From the NCBI RefSeq assembly GCF_016920785.2, contig NW_024609837.1, positions 25,855,533 to 25,919,532 of the forward strand: DNA of 64,000 nucleotides, given 5' to 3'. Of the stretch, positions 10,607-22,453 are shown in pieces (within the stretch, counting starts at the first letter, position 1; each line of letters starts with the position of its first letter). The stretch comes from Ixodes scapularis. Its lineage: Eukaryota > Arthropoda > Arachnida > Ixodida > Ixodidae. The position numbers were made by a program, and so were the translations under genes. The notes below the pieces were generated by a model. The model did not search any database, was not told the DNA's origin, and worked only from the letters and a program-made list of their open reading frames with translations.

Positions 10607-13420
10607 AGGGAATTTCTTTTTTTAAATGTTAATGTAGATGGCGTTTATCTTTTTGGTCAAATTATGAAACTTCAATGCTCGAAACATTTTAAAATGAGTA
10701 GTCAATTTTTTTATTCACTCGCTAGATATGTGCACAACTTTAAAGATTAAATGTGTATTGATACTCGTAATTCGTTACATTAGTTGATTCGTATTTGTCT
10801 TAGAGTTTTTAAAAATTCATAATATTTATGTTCATATTTTAATATTTTCGAAATATTGACTATCGGTCTATAGAAATCCTAAACGAGGATTCACTCGGCA
10901 GAACTATTTACCGATCGTGTGACGGAGACTATACAATATTTGTAGACCAAAATCCTTTCTTTTCTATTGAAACCTGATAATGAATTACATTATACTGTAA
11001 ACCTGTCTATGTTTTTTTATATAAAAACTCATATTTCCTTAGAGTGTGCCGTAGGACTTCGTTTTTTTTTTATTTTTACTTTTATTAAAAGCTGATTTTC
11101 CTTTAGGTTATAATGCGCACTGAAGCACTCACTGTGAAACGCGTATTTCATAAAAATCGAAAGAACTGATTGTAGGAGATATTCGACGAAGTTTCAGAAC
11201 GTACTTATCTACCAAATACACAGAACGTTGAAATCTCGATGAGACCTGAGGTTCAATCGGTTCCTATAACTTATAATAAACAATCGTTACCTCCGATTTC
11301 AGCATAAGCCATAGTCTCTCTTCGAGGGAAAATTGTTCTCACTTCCGCGTGTTACTTTGTGTGGTCGAGATCTTGTTAACGAAATTCCTTTAAAAATGTG
11401 TAATAATTTAATAAACTGTACTACATGATAACCTAATCTGCATCATAGCTAGTGCAACCAAAGATGATTTTAATTACACGTGGATTGATTTGCATGTTCT
11501 ATTCACTGGGTGCTTTTCTGCACAACTTTTGCTCACACAGACCCAGCTGTTATATCGAATCAAGTTGAAAAACTCTGGAGGAGTGTTAAGAGTAATATTT
11601 TATGAAAAGCGTTTTCACGCCTGACGCTAGCCGCCACGCTAGACGCTGAAGTTTTGAGCAACACTAAACTGAGGCTTTGAACATATCTACCATATATGCG
11701 GAAAATTATGTTGGGTCAGTTTGTGCAACACACGTGTTGAAGATGGAGTTGATGAAATAAGAAAACTTTCCAACACCCTCACCCTTCGTGCCGTTGATGG
11801 GGTTTTGTCACGTTTAGCATTGAGCCTTATTTCCGAACTGCCTTGAAGTTTAATGTGTAGCCTTTCTGAAAAAGTTGTCGCCAAAGTTGAGTGAATTCTG
11901 TGGTTATATATATCACATTGGAAATCGCTGTACACAAAATATTGATGTTAATAAATATCGTGTTTCTGCGTTGGACAATTTTATGGCTCTCTTTTGTGCA
12001 AATATTTACTTAAACAAAGTTTTGATGTTGTACACTTTTACTATCTCTGAAATTTCAACAGGATATTCAATACCAGAATATACCATCATGCCTCCTCCTC
12101 CCAGTCGATCGAGACATATTTCATCACAATAGTGTCCACAACTTTGATGGGGATGGGCGGGTTAAAAAGTGACTCCAATCAACCCTTGAGTTTTTTTATA
12201 ACCCTTTAAAGGAAATCCTTTATGCGAACATCCTAACCTTACCGTCGTCATGTTATGGCTGACTAGACTCCAAGCCCATGCATAATTTAAAAAAAAGTAA
12301 TTAATAAAATATAAAAAATTAACTGTCCGCACTCTTGTAATTGACAGGTAAAATCTTGTTACTTCGTATCATGAGTCACCTGCCAAGACCCTCCCCCCCC
12401 CTTTTTTTGTTTTCAGCTGTTCTTCTAACCTTTTAGCATGATGGACCATCAGGAAATTCTTGAATTTAAACTAAGAGAGAAGCAAAGTTTAAAAAAAAGT
12501 ATTTAAATAGGACCCTTGTTGGCATCAGATAAATATGTGGAGTGAGAGGAAATGGTTTCAGTCGGAAATGTCAGATTTGCCGAAGAGATGAAGTGGCCCT
12601 GGGGAAGATGTATGTTTAAGTCGGCTACGGGTTTTCAAACTGTTCCTGTTGTTACCATGAAATCAAAGGCGCAGCCACGCAAAACAAAATTGAGTCGGGG
12701 CCAGTGTTTCATCAACTGTCGATTTTCTTTATTTGTCGATCAGCAAATTTGCAACTCCTTGGAGTTCATTCCTGTCAGAGGACTCGCGGTTCGCTTAAAC
12801 ATGTTATAGCTTTGAATGAATGATCTGACACGTCGCGCACATGCTCTTCTTACTACAGAGTTTTGCTTGGCATGCCCTATGAGTAGGTTATGATGACATT
12901 TCAAGACTGCCAAGAGAGACGACTTTTCTTCAAGAACCGTTTGCGGACATCAGGAATACCGGACGACTCATTTGTCGGCCCCTGGATTACCAACACATTA
13001 TTGCTGGAGGTCCTCGCGTGCTTTTTAAAGACACACAAGGCAACAAAGCGTTATTGAACGGAGGCATTTTTAAATGCTGGATGCGAGGCAACTAAAGAAC
13101 CTTCCGGGTGTTCTCGTCTCGTTCATGATAATAGGTTCCTAGACATCTAAACGTGCCGCTTTCAATGTATGCAGCATCTCTCCTACTTTCTTTATTCACG
13201 ATAAGAATATAAATAATTGCAGCAGCTTATCACGAATCGGAAACCACCCAGTTCTTAAGAATTCTGGTGGTGCAAGTATTCTCATGGGGGCGGCGAAAGG
13301 CGTCGATGTCGGCGAGACAGCAGGATCGAGCGTCGGGGCGAAACTGACTCCGCTCGCCATGCGGAGTCCATTACGTACGCGCGTGGGTTTCTGGAACATT
13401 CAGCGTAGCACTTTCGGCGC
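10607..13420. other. 3' flank of B1; no independent gene
   Basis: AT-rich and shared with B2. An AATAAA-type site occurs at about 11275. Bases 12860-13110 contain a short protein-like segment (reading LSRLPRETTFLQEPFADIR and on to GGPRVLFKDTQGNKALLN) that is conserved, and duplicated, in B2; I cannot assign it. No splice structure is evident. Confidence 0.5.
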
Positions 13421-13488
13421 TTAAAACATTCGGAACTCGATCGGACGAGAATGTTCTCGAACTTTCGAGAACGCCGAATTGAAAGAAT

Positions 13489-13540
13489 TTTTGAATGTTC
13501 TGAAGTTTGAGGTATACCTAAAACTTCAGAACATTCAAAA
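13489..13540. repeat. 52-bp near-perfect palindrome
   Basis: Arms of 20 bases (13489-13508 TTTTGAATGTTCTGAAGTTT and its exact inverse complement at 13521-13540) flank a 12-base centre containing the palindrome AGGTATACCT. Only one base pair is mismatched over the whole structure. It lies between the end of unit B1 and the BEL/Pao fragment. Confidence 0.9.
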
Positions 13541-14625
13541 GCGTTTGCAGACTACCGGTGCTATCCGCGGTGTCAGTGGCTCTTTGCTGGCAGTAGCGGA
13601 GGACAAGATCGTCAGGAAGTCCCTTCTTCACGGCAGCACACTGTACTCTTCCACCTTTACGTCAAGTGCTTCCAAGCTGCGGACATTTATCGTGATATTG
13701 TCATACAGCCGTCTCAAAGCCGTGACGTCGCTCGACGTAATGACATTTTTTTTTTTTTGAATTCAGGAGCCGTGTTATGTGGTCGTCAATTATCGCCTGG
13801 GTCTGGCCGAACCTGTTATTCAAGAGATCCACAGCGGTGTTATAGTAGTTCTCCGTAATGGACAATCTCCGTATGCTCTCTTCTGCCTTTCCGGATAGAT
13901 AGCTCGTCAAATATCTAAATTTATCAATTGAAGAAAGGTCGGGGTTGTTGTGTATAGACCCTTCAAATTGATCCCAGACAGGTTTCCAGATACGAGGGTC
14001 TCCTTCCAACGTTCAGATTTCTAATCTTGGAAGTTTAATTGCTACCCTTCTTGATGTTAATTAGCCTTGGTCTCGTTCCTGTAATCATTTCACAGCATTC
14101 GATGTGTCGTTAGGCGTGCGCAAGGCATCCAGCTTGAGCATGGTTCTTGTTTTTAAACGGCAGATCGACACTAGATAAGCCTCTACGCTTTACATCTCTT
14201 CTTCAAGGTGATCAATACCAACCCCATCTTTAATGTCACCGTCAACTGCCTTCAATGCTGCTTCCTTAAGTTCGAGGATATTCCAAGTTTTCTGTGAGCT
14301 CACCCGCGGTTGCATCCGAAGAATCCAGTAAAGCTTGCAACTCGTTGGTGGCTCTGGTCACCGCTGACCGTATGACGGCTCGTTTCCTCCGCAGTCGGTC
14401 CATTCTCTGAAGGCGAGGTGTTATCCGGGTTCCGTGTCTATCAGATGGGGATCTCTCACTCGTTTTGTCGGGCGTCCCTAGATCCCGGGTTTCGGCACCA
14501 GATGTTTGGGATCTGAAGATACTACGACCCGATCGACGTGATGGTAGCGGTTTATCAGAATGAGGACTAGGCGGGTTTTTCTGCGCGTGACCCCGTTCCG
14601 CACTTCTTCGTCGTCTTGTGTCCAT
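13541..14625 (-). mobile_element. BEL/Pao retrotransposon gag fragment (degenerate)
   Basis: The minus strand carries pieces of the DUF1759-type gag region of BEL/Pao elements. First comes a basic N-terminal stretch with MDRLRRKRAVIRSAVTRATN (14266-14625). Then comes a segment GDPRIWKPVWDQFEGSIHNN with SSIDKFRYLTSYLSGKAEES and LLNNRFGQTQAIIDDHI (13770-14009). The last piece reads LRRLYDNITINVRSLEALDV (down to about 13600). Frames shift between pieces and stops interrupt, including a T run at 13746-13757, so it is a pseudogene. No protease, RT or LTR is present. Confidence 0.85.
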
Positions 14626-15299
14626 TTTCCAACAGTCTTCATTTCAACTTTTTATTCAGGGCTAGCATGTTGAATGAACGGAGAATGTGGAAGGTAGGCA
14701 ATATAAGCTGGTACGGAAGATTTCAGGCAGGAGCAATAAAAATGCCATGTGGATATCTTGAGCTGCGTTAAGCTGGTGACGCTCGGCTGTCGACTCATGT
14801 TGCCACGGTGTTTGTACATATTCGCAAATCAGGATAAGCAAACGGCACCAAGCGTTCTATATTCGAGCCTAATCATTGAGGATCTCAGGCTACCTTGCAC
14901 CTTATCAAAATCTTCAATCGCGTGGCGTACAACGCATAAAGCTGAAGCTTGAAGGCCTAAAAGCACATGCTTGGAGTCGCGAATACCCACCATGAAAGCA
15001 GAGTACACAAGTAGTGCTTAAAAGTTTTGCGCTTCGTAGAAAACTAACACCACGGACAGGCCCTAAGTATTGCATGCAACTTACTGAATGTCCCTCTTTC
15101 AGATACCTAGGGGTCACCAAGTGAAGCTAAGCTGCTGCTTGACTATTACGAAAGCTAATTTCTCCAATTTGAAGCGCTCAAACATATTTAAAAACAAAAA
15201 ATGTGTATTTATTTGAATCTCGGAAGACCTGCGTATCATACTCAATTCATAAAAAACGCCAGACCAGTGCAACACGAGGCTCAAGAAAACACAAAAGCG
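14626..15299 (+). other. Possible LINE reverse-transcriptase thumb fragment
   Basis: At about 15020-15120 the plus strand reads LTPRTGPKYCMQLTECPSFR followed by YLGVT and a stop. This resembles the 'KYLGV' region just after the catalytic core of many LINE reverse transcriptases. The upstream part is in several frames with stops. It is short and decayed; identity beyond 'LINE-like' is not supported. Confidence 0.4.
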
Positions 15300-15596
15300 C
15301 AAGCGACAAGCGGGTTCTATGACTTTGAAGATGGCAACTCTTCGGTTTCGGCATGGTCTGAACAGACTCGCGTGAGAGGCGAGGTCTTCCTCCATCTTAA
15401 TAATTCGAGAAAAGATGTCTCCATGCTCCGGAAATTCCCAGCCATGAAGGCGGTATTTACTCGTTTTAATAGAAACTTATGCTCCTCTGCAGCGGTGGAG
15501 ACACTTTTCTCGTTCGCGAGTCTTGTACTGAAACCGAACCGTAGCTGCCTTCACGACGAACTGTTTGAGGAGCTTCTCCTACTCAAGTGCCATTAA
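15300..15596 (+). mobile_element. hAT transposase C-terminal dimerisation region (fragment)
   Basis: The plus strand encodes a typical hAT C-terminus: LRKFPAMKAVFTRFNRNLCS, then SAAVETLFSFASLVLKPNRS and DELFEELLLLK before a stop at 15596. The SSAAVE..FS...LVL.P.R..L.DE.FE pattern is the conserved hAT dimerisation motif. The upstream catalytic domain is absent or unrecognisable, so this is a remnant. Confidence 0.85.
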
Positions 15597-15599
15597 TTT

Positions 15600-16734
<1,135 letters not shown>

Positions 16735-17070
16735 GTGAGCAGTATACTCGAATTGAACGTAATCTTTTAATAAAAAGGGGAACGCTATAATAGCGTTTAA
16801 TTAAACAGTAGCATTAAGTGACACGAAAGAGTTGACAGTGTGCTCCAACTGAACGTCAGCTTTGGACAAAAATATGTGTGGCAGTATACTCAGTTTAAAC
16901 ATCGGCTTTCAGTTGAAAAATTGTAAGGTTGACAGCACACTCTCACTGAACATTACCTTTGAATAGAAAGAAAGCAGAGTTGGCAGTATACACTTAATGA
17001 ATATCAGTTTTGAATGCGAAAAAGAAAGGATTATGGTGCACTCTAATTCACTATCATCTTTCAATTGAAA
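16735..17070. repeat. Degenerate ~50-bp tandem repeat, about six units
   Basis: Successive segments share the pattern 'gttgacagtatactc...actgaacatcagctttgaatagaaa' with about 50-55 base spacing (near 16738, 16835, 16880, 16930, 16980, 17030). Units are heavily diverged. No coding potential was seen. Confidence 0.6.
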
Positions 17071-17639
17071 TATTTAAAGAAATACAGCTTAAAGAAAGCC
17101 TGAAGCTATCCAACCCTTGTCGTATATAATGCACCCCAAACCTTCAGCTCAACGTACAACACACTGGCGTCGAACTATGGGCTTGGACTGGGGCCAGCTG
17201 AACTTAGAGGAGAGATGAAGCGTGAGAAACAGGGACAGAAAAAGACATAGACACTCCGCTGGACTACCAACTACGGTTTTAATTCTTCTTTTTCTTTTTC
17301 TTTCCTCCCGTGATCCTCTAGTAACATGCACCAACTGGCTCAATTGGCTCAAATGGCTCAAAAAGTAGAAAGTAACATGCACCAACTGGCTCAATTGAAA
17401 CCCGGAACTATGGGCCCCAGCGTTTACAAGAGGCTTGATGACGGTTTGATTTAACGTATTAAACAACTAAAGCACCTATCAAAAACTTTTGCAGAGAATC
17501 ATACGTGTAGTAGCTATTTTAATAAATTGTACAACTCGGCTATTAAGCCGCTCGTGCTAGTTGGTACCGTCGGTTCAACGTCACTGCGGAGTAAGTCAAA
17601 CTCAAGTTCTGGGGTGTATTTTATGTTATAGGGAGTGTA
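17071..17639. other. No gene seen
   Basis: Intergenic sequence with short direct repeats 'caactggctcaattggctcaaatgg' at 17331-17395. The following 17640-17785 resembles the 3' flank of the B-type receptor genes ('tgctcgaaacattttaaaatga' region, inverted). Confidence 0.5.
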
Positions 17640-17785
17640 AGACTCTACACTTTTTTTAGTGTGTACACGAAAACTCTTCATTTTAAAATGTTTCGAGCAT
17701 TTAATTTCCATAACTTGTCAAAAAATAAACCTCAAATGGTTCCACATTCTTAGGAGTTTTCCTTCAGTTTCTTTTAACAACGCCA

Positions 17786-18727
17786 CTACAGTCTCTTTTC
17801 GTAAGGCGCGGGGTTCGTTTTACGCGTCGGGGAGGTCGCCTCAACAATAAACACAAGAACTGAGCAGACCATACCCAAGACCCAAGCCAGAAAGAACGAT
17901 CTCAGATCGTCTAAATTCAAAACAAATTCTTCGGTATGTTCCAAATTATTTTCGTGAAAGAATCTGCTCCTGTACTCGACAAGGGTAGCATACCTTTCAT
18001 ATAGGCCCGCCTGAATCACCCGACTCAACGTTGCGCTTAAGTCCTGACGGTAGACGGAAGATGACCTCATTTCTGGTCCTACGGGGTGCGAGAACACGGC
18101 ACCTTCGGTCTCGACATAGCCTCTTCCGAGAAGCTCTCGCCTCAAAGCCTCGCTGGGACTTGTTCGCGAGTTGTAGCTGAAGAAGGTGTCCCTTCCGTCA
18201 GCGTCGATTTTATTCGAGCGAGGACTATTTCGGGCCGAGTTTGAGGTTTGGTAGCATTGACCATAACTCCGGATTAAGTCATTTTTTCCAAAGAGAATGA
18301 GTGGTCCAAGTGCACCAAGGATGCCGGGACTTTCAAGGAAGCACAGCCGATGTCCAGTTCCAACAAGGTGTTTAAATGAAACGAACTTGGTGGCTGCCCC
18401 ATCGAGCAGTAGATCGTTCAAGAGCGAAGTGAGACGGCCTTTGAATGCTGTCGACATCACGACAAACATTAATGCCATTAGGCCGTACAACAATCGGGAC
18501 TGATACGTATTATATCGAACAGTCTAAACATCCCCTTGAAAATCACATGTAATAGTATAGGAGCGTTGTCTTTTGCTCTGCTGAAAGAATGCCACAATCA
18601 TCGGAAATACAAAGACGGCAATATTCACATCTTCCGTTTGCGTAAACTTCGCTATTAGGCCATACGTGAAGACTAATAATAAGCAAGACGCCAGAAGCCC
18701 TACCCATACCTCCCAAAAAAATGGCAA
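17786..18727 (-). pseudogene. Ionotropic-receptor-like gene, third B-type copy, 5'-truncated and disrupted
   Basis: The minus strand encodes the C-terminal half of the B-type receptor. It begins at the first membrane segment (PFFWEVWVGLLASCLLLVFT) and continues through TM2, TM3 with STAFKGRLTSLL, the second lobe and TM4. The N-terminal 300 residues are missing: homology stops exactly at 18727, where a Tigger-like element begins. In addition, 24 bases after the TM2 region are replaced by a 64-base segment (18511-18574) that copies the near end of the Tigger-like element, shifting the frame. The C-terminal tail (ending PAPYEKRL) also differs from the other copies. It is clearly non-functional. 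Confidence 0.88.
18511..18574. repeat. 64-bp templated insert copied from the adjacent transposon end
   Basis: Bases 18511-18574 match 18776-18839 (inside the left end of the Tigger-like element) at 62 of 64 positions, same orientation. Here they replace 24 bases of receptor coding sequence. This fits filler DNA made during break repair using the nearby element as template. Confidence 0.85.
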
Positions 18728-19186
18728 TACAGTCGAACCCGGTTATATCACACCCGGCTATTTCGAATTATTACTTATATCGAACAGTCCAAACATCCCT
18801 TTGAAAATCACATGTAATAGTATAGGAGCGTTGTCTTTTTGTATGGAACTCCCATGGACTCCCATGGCGGGGACACTCGATATAGCGAACCAAGCACGGC
18901 GGCTCTTCGCTTCTCCCGCGGTCATATTGCTCCCGCAGAGCAACATGGCTCAACATGGCTCGCGTTGCCGTGCTGGCAGACTCGCGCTTTAGGGACCTTA
19001 TAGACCGACACGCGGAGCGGCTCTGTTTACCAACACGGCCGGAAGGCCGCGCATGCGCGGTAGCTATGTGGGCAGAAGCGACCCGGCCCTCCGTGTTTTC
19101 GCCATTGCGTTGTGTGGCGTGCGCTCGTTGTTGACGTTGTAGGGACGCTTCTACCCTTTTTTGTGAGTCGTATTTCCTGGCAACGT

Positions 19187-19513
19187 ATGTCGTATGCTAT
19201 GCCCGACTATTTGAGCTCGCTACCCGAGCCTGAACGGCGGCGGTATCGAAACAAACTGTGCGTGGACGGCGTTGCCTACGAGGATCCGTACGCCGTAAAC
19301 AAGGCCTGCTGGACTTCCGACGTGAAGTTGCTGCCACCGAAGTCGACGGCTCACTTCGTCGTTTATTTAGTTTTTTCGCCAAGCCAGTTCACGGCCGACA
19401 CGGAGCAGGCGTACAAGTCTCTCGAGGCCTACGATTACTTCGAGTCGGTTTCCGCACTGCCGGCGGGATCAGCAGACTGTGGGTCTGCGGAAGTGTATTT
19501 ATTAATTAAATAA
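19187..19513 (+). CDS. Exon-like ORF resembling the N-terminus of YqaJ/SWIM-type proteins
   Basis: Open frame from ATG 19187 reading MSYAMPDYLSSLPEPERRRY, then DPYAVNKACWTSDVKLLP and VVYLVFSPSQFTADTEQAYK with SLEAYDYF. From memory of family patterns, the 'DPY...W..DV..LP......YLVFSPS.FT......YKSLEAY.YF' layout is typical of the start of YqaJ-nuclease/SWIM zinc-finger proteins that are abundant and mobile in tick and cnidarian genomes. After 'YDYFES' the similarity ends at a possible splice donor (TCG/GTTTCC near 19449), and the remaining 25 codons look like intron readthrough. No downstream exons are visible before the hAT MITE. It is probably a captured or dead exon. Confidence 0.5.
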   Translation: MSYAMPDYLSSLPEPERRRYRNKLCVDGVAYEDPYAVNKACWTSDVKLLPPKSTAHFVVYLVFSPSQFTADTEQAYKSLEAYDYFESVSALPAGSADCGSAEVYLLIK

Positions 19514-19602
19514 ATACACACACCGTATTCAAGTCAAGGTATGCTATTTTTCCTACTCTTATGACCACAAGGCATACAAGCAGTAACGCTTTGTCCGTTC
19601 TG

Positions 19603-20116
19603 CAGTCTTGGCGGTAACACGTTATAAGTAACGGTGTTACCAGGAACGCGTTACTTTTTTTCAGTAACGTAATAACCTACTCGTTACTTTTTCGACACAG
19701 TAACGGGTAACGTACTTACGTTACTATTTCAAGTAACGTAGTTACGTTACTCGTTACTACAATTACATTTCAATTTTTTCCGTGTTTTTAGGCGTCAAGC
19801 CACATTTCTTTGCATTTTTTCTCGTCAGTATTTAGGTGAAACCGTAAAAAGAGTTAAAGTAATTATGTTCTGTTTCTGCATGAACATAATGTTTCTTGAT
19901 ATATGAGCTTATGCATACCTGTATCGTCAAAACCGTAAAACGTGTTAAATCATAATTTAAAAAAGTAACGCAGAAGTAACGTGCGTTACATTTATCGGTA
20001 GCGGTTACGCGTTTCTTTTATTTTTAGGCAATGTAGCTCAGTAATGCGTACCTTTGATTTCCAAGTAACGAGTAACGTATTTCGTTACTTTTTTTTTGGT
20101 AACGCCTACAACACTG
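19603..20116. mobile_element. hAT MITE with 8-bp target-site duplication
   Basis: The element starts CAGTCTTGGCGGTAAC and ends GGCGTTACCAA inverted (GTTACGCC... ACAACACTG), giving the CAGTGTTG-type ends of hAT elements. It is flanked by perfect 8-base duplications CCGTTCTG (19595-19602 and 20117-20124). The interior is full of alternating AGTAACG/CGTTACT motifs, a known style for short hAT derivatives. No transposase is present in the 514 bp. It is nested inside the Tigger-like element. Confidence 0.92.
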
Positions 20117-20124
20117 CCGTTCTG

Positions 20125-21272
20125 TCACCGATCCCCTTCTGCTGGGTAGCACGGGCGTAGCGAGCCTCAGACGAGCGCTTGACCGGTGCTTTGTGCGCGA
20201 ACACCGTGGGAACAAAATCCGGGTGGTCTCGATCAGAGGACGGTTTCAGTGTACATAAGCAAGCCTCGGGACGGAGATTGAAATGGAAGCCGCACTTGCC
20301 TCCAAGAAAGTGCTTGCCGCTTAAACGCGCGAGGCGACCATAATTTTCGATCCATGGATATTATCTACCTTCTGTGCCTTTTAGAGTCTGCCGGGAACTT
20401 GTAGAAGCTCACTCCGCTACTTTTCTTGTACATTTCGGTGAGATTAACGGCAAAACAGCTTCGCGGCATGCTGAAATACTATGACGCCCATGCGATACGT
20501 GCGCCCTTTTGCCCACACCCCTCGGCTCCAGCGCGATCGCAGCGCGGGATACTCAACAAAAAAGCAATTAAAAAAAAAGTGGAGGATGGCAAAAGCAAAT
20601 GGAAAGGCACTCGCGCGCGCGCGCATAGAGAGGACAACGTGTGTACCTTAGCCCCAAAATAAAATAAGAAAAAAAAAGTCTTCGTCAAGTCGAGTCTGTC
20701 GACCACGGTTGAACGCCGCCTCTCGGCGACTAGCGGCGAACGCCCGGAGGTTCCAACTGTGGTCAGAAATGCATGGAGAACGTGAGAAAATCGTTGTTTC
20801 TTCAGTATTGTGGGGTCGTACGGAATGGCAATTGTTTTTGACATAATAATGGAACATTTTAGAATAATTTGCGCTAAGTTTCGTGCCCCGCAAGGACGTG
20901 ACTTTTTTTTTTTAAAAATTGCCTGAGCGGCATCATTCAGCAGACGACACGGCGACGTCACACCATTCACGTGACCCGCTCCGGCCAACCCGAAAAGCCC
21001 ATCTCCGCTGCGAGCAAAAATCGTCTGCTTCAAACGCCATTTCCTTGGAAATTGCCTTCTCAAAATTTGCACATGCATCCGATATTATTAAAACTTTTAT
21101 AAATGGTTTAGTGCTTTACTAACTTCACGACAGACTAGTTTTGAAAAGTGTGAACTCGCCGTTCATCTTTTAATCAGCCGTGTTGCGTCGATCTCCATGT
21201 ATTCTCCCATAGGGCAGGCCGCCTCCTGGAACCCTGAGTACCACGTGACTCGCGCCGAGCCGCTCTGTCGGC
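20125..21272. other. No clear gene; interior of the nest
   Basis: Mixed sequence with short A and T runs (20560s, 20650-20680, 20899-20911) and a (GC)n stretch near 20611. Long minus-strand frames (20479-21078) have no recognisable motif and contain homopolymer-encoded runs; I do not call them genes. Confidence 0.4.
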
Positions 21273-21273
21273 C

Positions 21274-21726
21274 ATGTTGTCGGCAAAACACGGGGTTCAA
21301 AGGATTGCGCCCCCGTGCCAGAAAAAGCACCAGACCAATTATGTAACCTGCTGCAAAGAGTGCGTGTATTCGATTCCCATGTCCTGCGGTGCTAAATACA
21401 TCGGACAGACGGGCCGATGCCTAAACGATCGGGTGAGGGAACATGCAAACGAGATCAAGAAAGCCGCCTCCGACACTTCGGAGATTTGTTACCACCCGAT
21501 TGCGAAACACACCTCTGAGTGCAGCGAACCCTGTTCGGCCGACCTTCCCTCGACCACCAGGATTGGAGGTCACGCCTCAAGATACGGACGAGAGATCATG
21601 GAGGCCTTCGCCATGCACTACAGTCGCAGCAACTTCGGATCCCCGTCCATAGGCTTATCCAGGAGGGAGATAAACTTCCTGGGGCCAGAGCTGACGTCCC
21701 TCGTTTCAACGGCTCCGAGCGATTAG
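21274..21726 (+). mobile_element. Penelope-like element: C-terminal GIY-YIG endonuclease domain
   Basis: The reading frame contains VYSIPMSCGAKYIGQTGR (the GIY and YIG signatures), then CLNDRVREH with conserved Arg and His, a Cys/His-rich linker, and REIMEAFAM...PSIGLSRREINFL. This is the order seen in the endonuclease of Penelope-like retroelements, including the catalytic-type Glu in 'REI.EA'. The upstream reverse transcriptase is absent, so the copy is 5'-truncated. The frame begins without a convincing ATG context. The 3' flank (21727-21915) has an AATAAA at about 21851 and then a segment 'ccccctttctatgtatctt' that recurs inverted in unit A at 262-285 and 35877-35905. Confidence 0.85.
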
Positions 21727-22453
21727 ATATCTACCCCACGGGATCGTCCCTCATTTCCCTGGCTCTACACTCTCCCCCATCGCTTTCCCACTTTCCAGTG
21801 TAGCGTCTTTCACCCTCCCCTCCTTCACCTATATATGCAAACTTCGGGTCAATAAATGTTGTTGCTAGTTGGAAGTCTTCGTTGTCCGTCCCCCCTTTCT
21901 ATGTATCTTCCTCATGTCTAATTACTGCTCCGTAGGAGCTATATAGTGCTCTAGGTTGAGCAATAGCACTTTGAACCCTTATCTTTGTTTACCTTTTTCT
22001 TTCGCCGTTCTTGCTTTGCGCGTTTCTTTTTCTTTTTGCTTTTCTTTTTCTTGCTGCCTGAATTTAGTGAGGTTTCTTTTTTGTCGCTTGCTTAACTTTA
22101 TTCTATGGATCGAGCGTTTTTTGTTTGTTTTTATGCGGCTCACTTTTTCCGTTCTTTCATTTTTTTTTTAAATTCGTGTTTTGTCGCCGGTGCTGTGCGG
22201 AGGTCGCGCGCGCGATCGCAAACACCGTTTACGGGGCGGTGTTTGTGATCTTCTTCAACTAAGCTCTACTGCATTTAGCGGCTCTTAGTGACTCTATTTG
22301 GTAAGGTTCCGTTTGTCGCGGCCTTCGGTACTAGCAAAGGCGCGCGGAAATCTCAACTGGAGCTTCAGTTAACATATTTTTGTATATCAAATTATCGATA
22401 TATCGAACTATTTTAGGATCCTCCTTTGAATTCGATATATCCGGGTTCGACTG
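21727..22453. other. Penelope 3' flank and right end of the Tigger-like element
   Basis: Pyrimidine-rich tail (21770-21900), then T-rich sequence (21985-22170) and the right terminal part with 'atatatcgaac' motifs. No gene seen. Confidence 0.5.

Larger units (their letters stand above)
8093..13420. repeat. Segmental duplication, copy B1
   Basis: Homologous to 25550-31365 in the same orientation, but visibly more diverged than the A pair, with frequent substitutions and small indels. It includes 5' flank, a receptor-like gene and about 2.8 kb of 3' flank. The right edge is near 'gcgtgggtttctggaacatt' (13380-13420 versus 31321-31345). Confidence 0.9.
18730..22453. mobile_element. Tigger/pogo-like DNA transposon remnant with nested elements
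   Basis: The left end CAGTCGAACCCGGTTATATC (from 18730) and the right end, whose inverse complement is CAGTCGAACCCGGATATATC (to 22453), form terminal inverted repeats. Both are flanked by TA (18728-18729, 22454-22455), as expected for Tc1/mariner/pogo insertions. Subterminal 'tatatcgaac' motifs recur at both ends. No Tigger transposase is readable in the 3.7 kb. The inside holds an unrelated exon-like ORF, a hAT MITE and a Penelope fragment, so it is either a composite or a nest of later insertions. Confidence 0.75.

Noticed and set aside
19615..20110. AGTAACG/CGTTACT repeats as a protein-binding regulatory array
   Set aside because: The 8-bp target duplication and hAT-type ends show that the whole block is a MITE.
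20479..21078. 199-codon minus-strand frame in the transposon nest
   Set aside because: No motif, includes residues from A/T and (GC)n runs, and is interrupted in composition; not supported as a gene.
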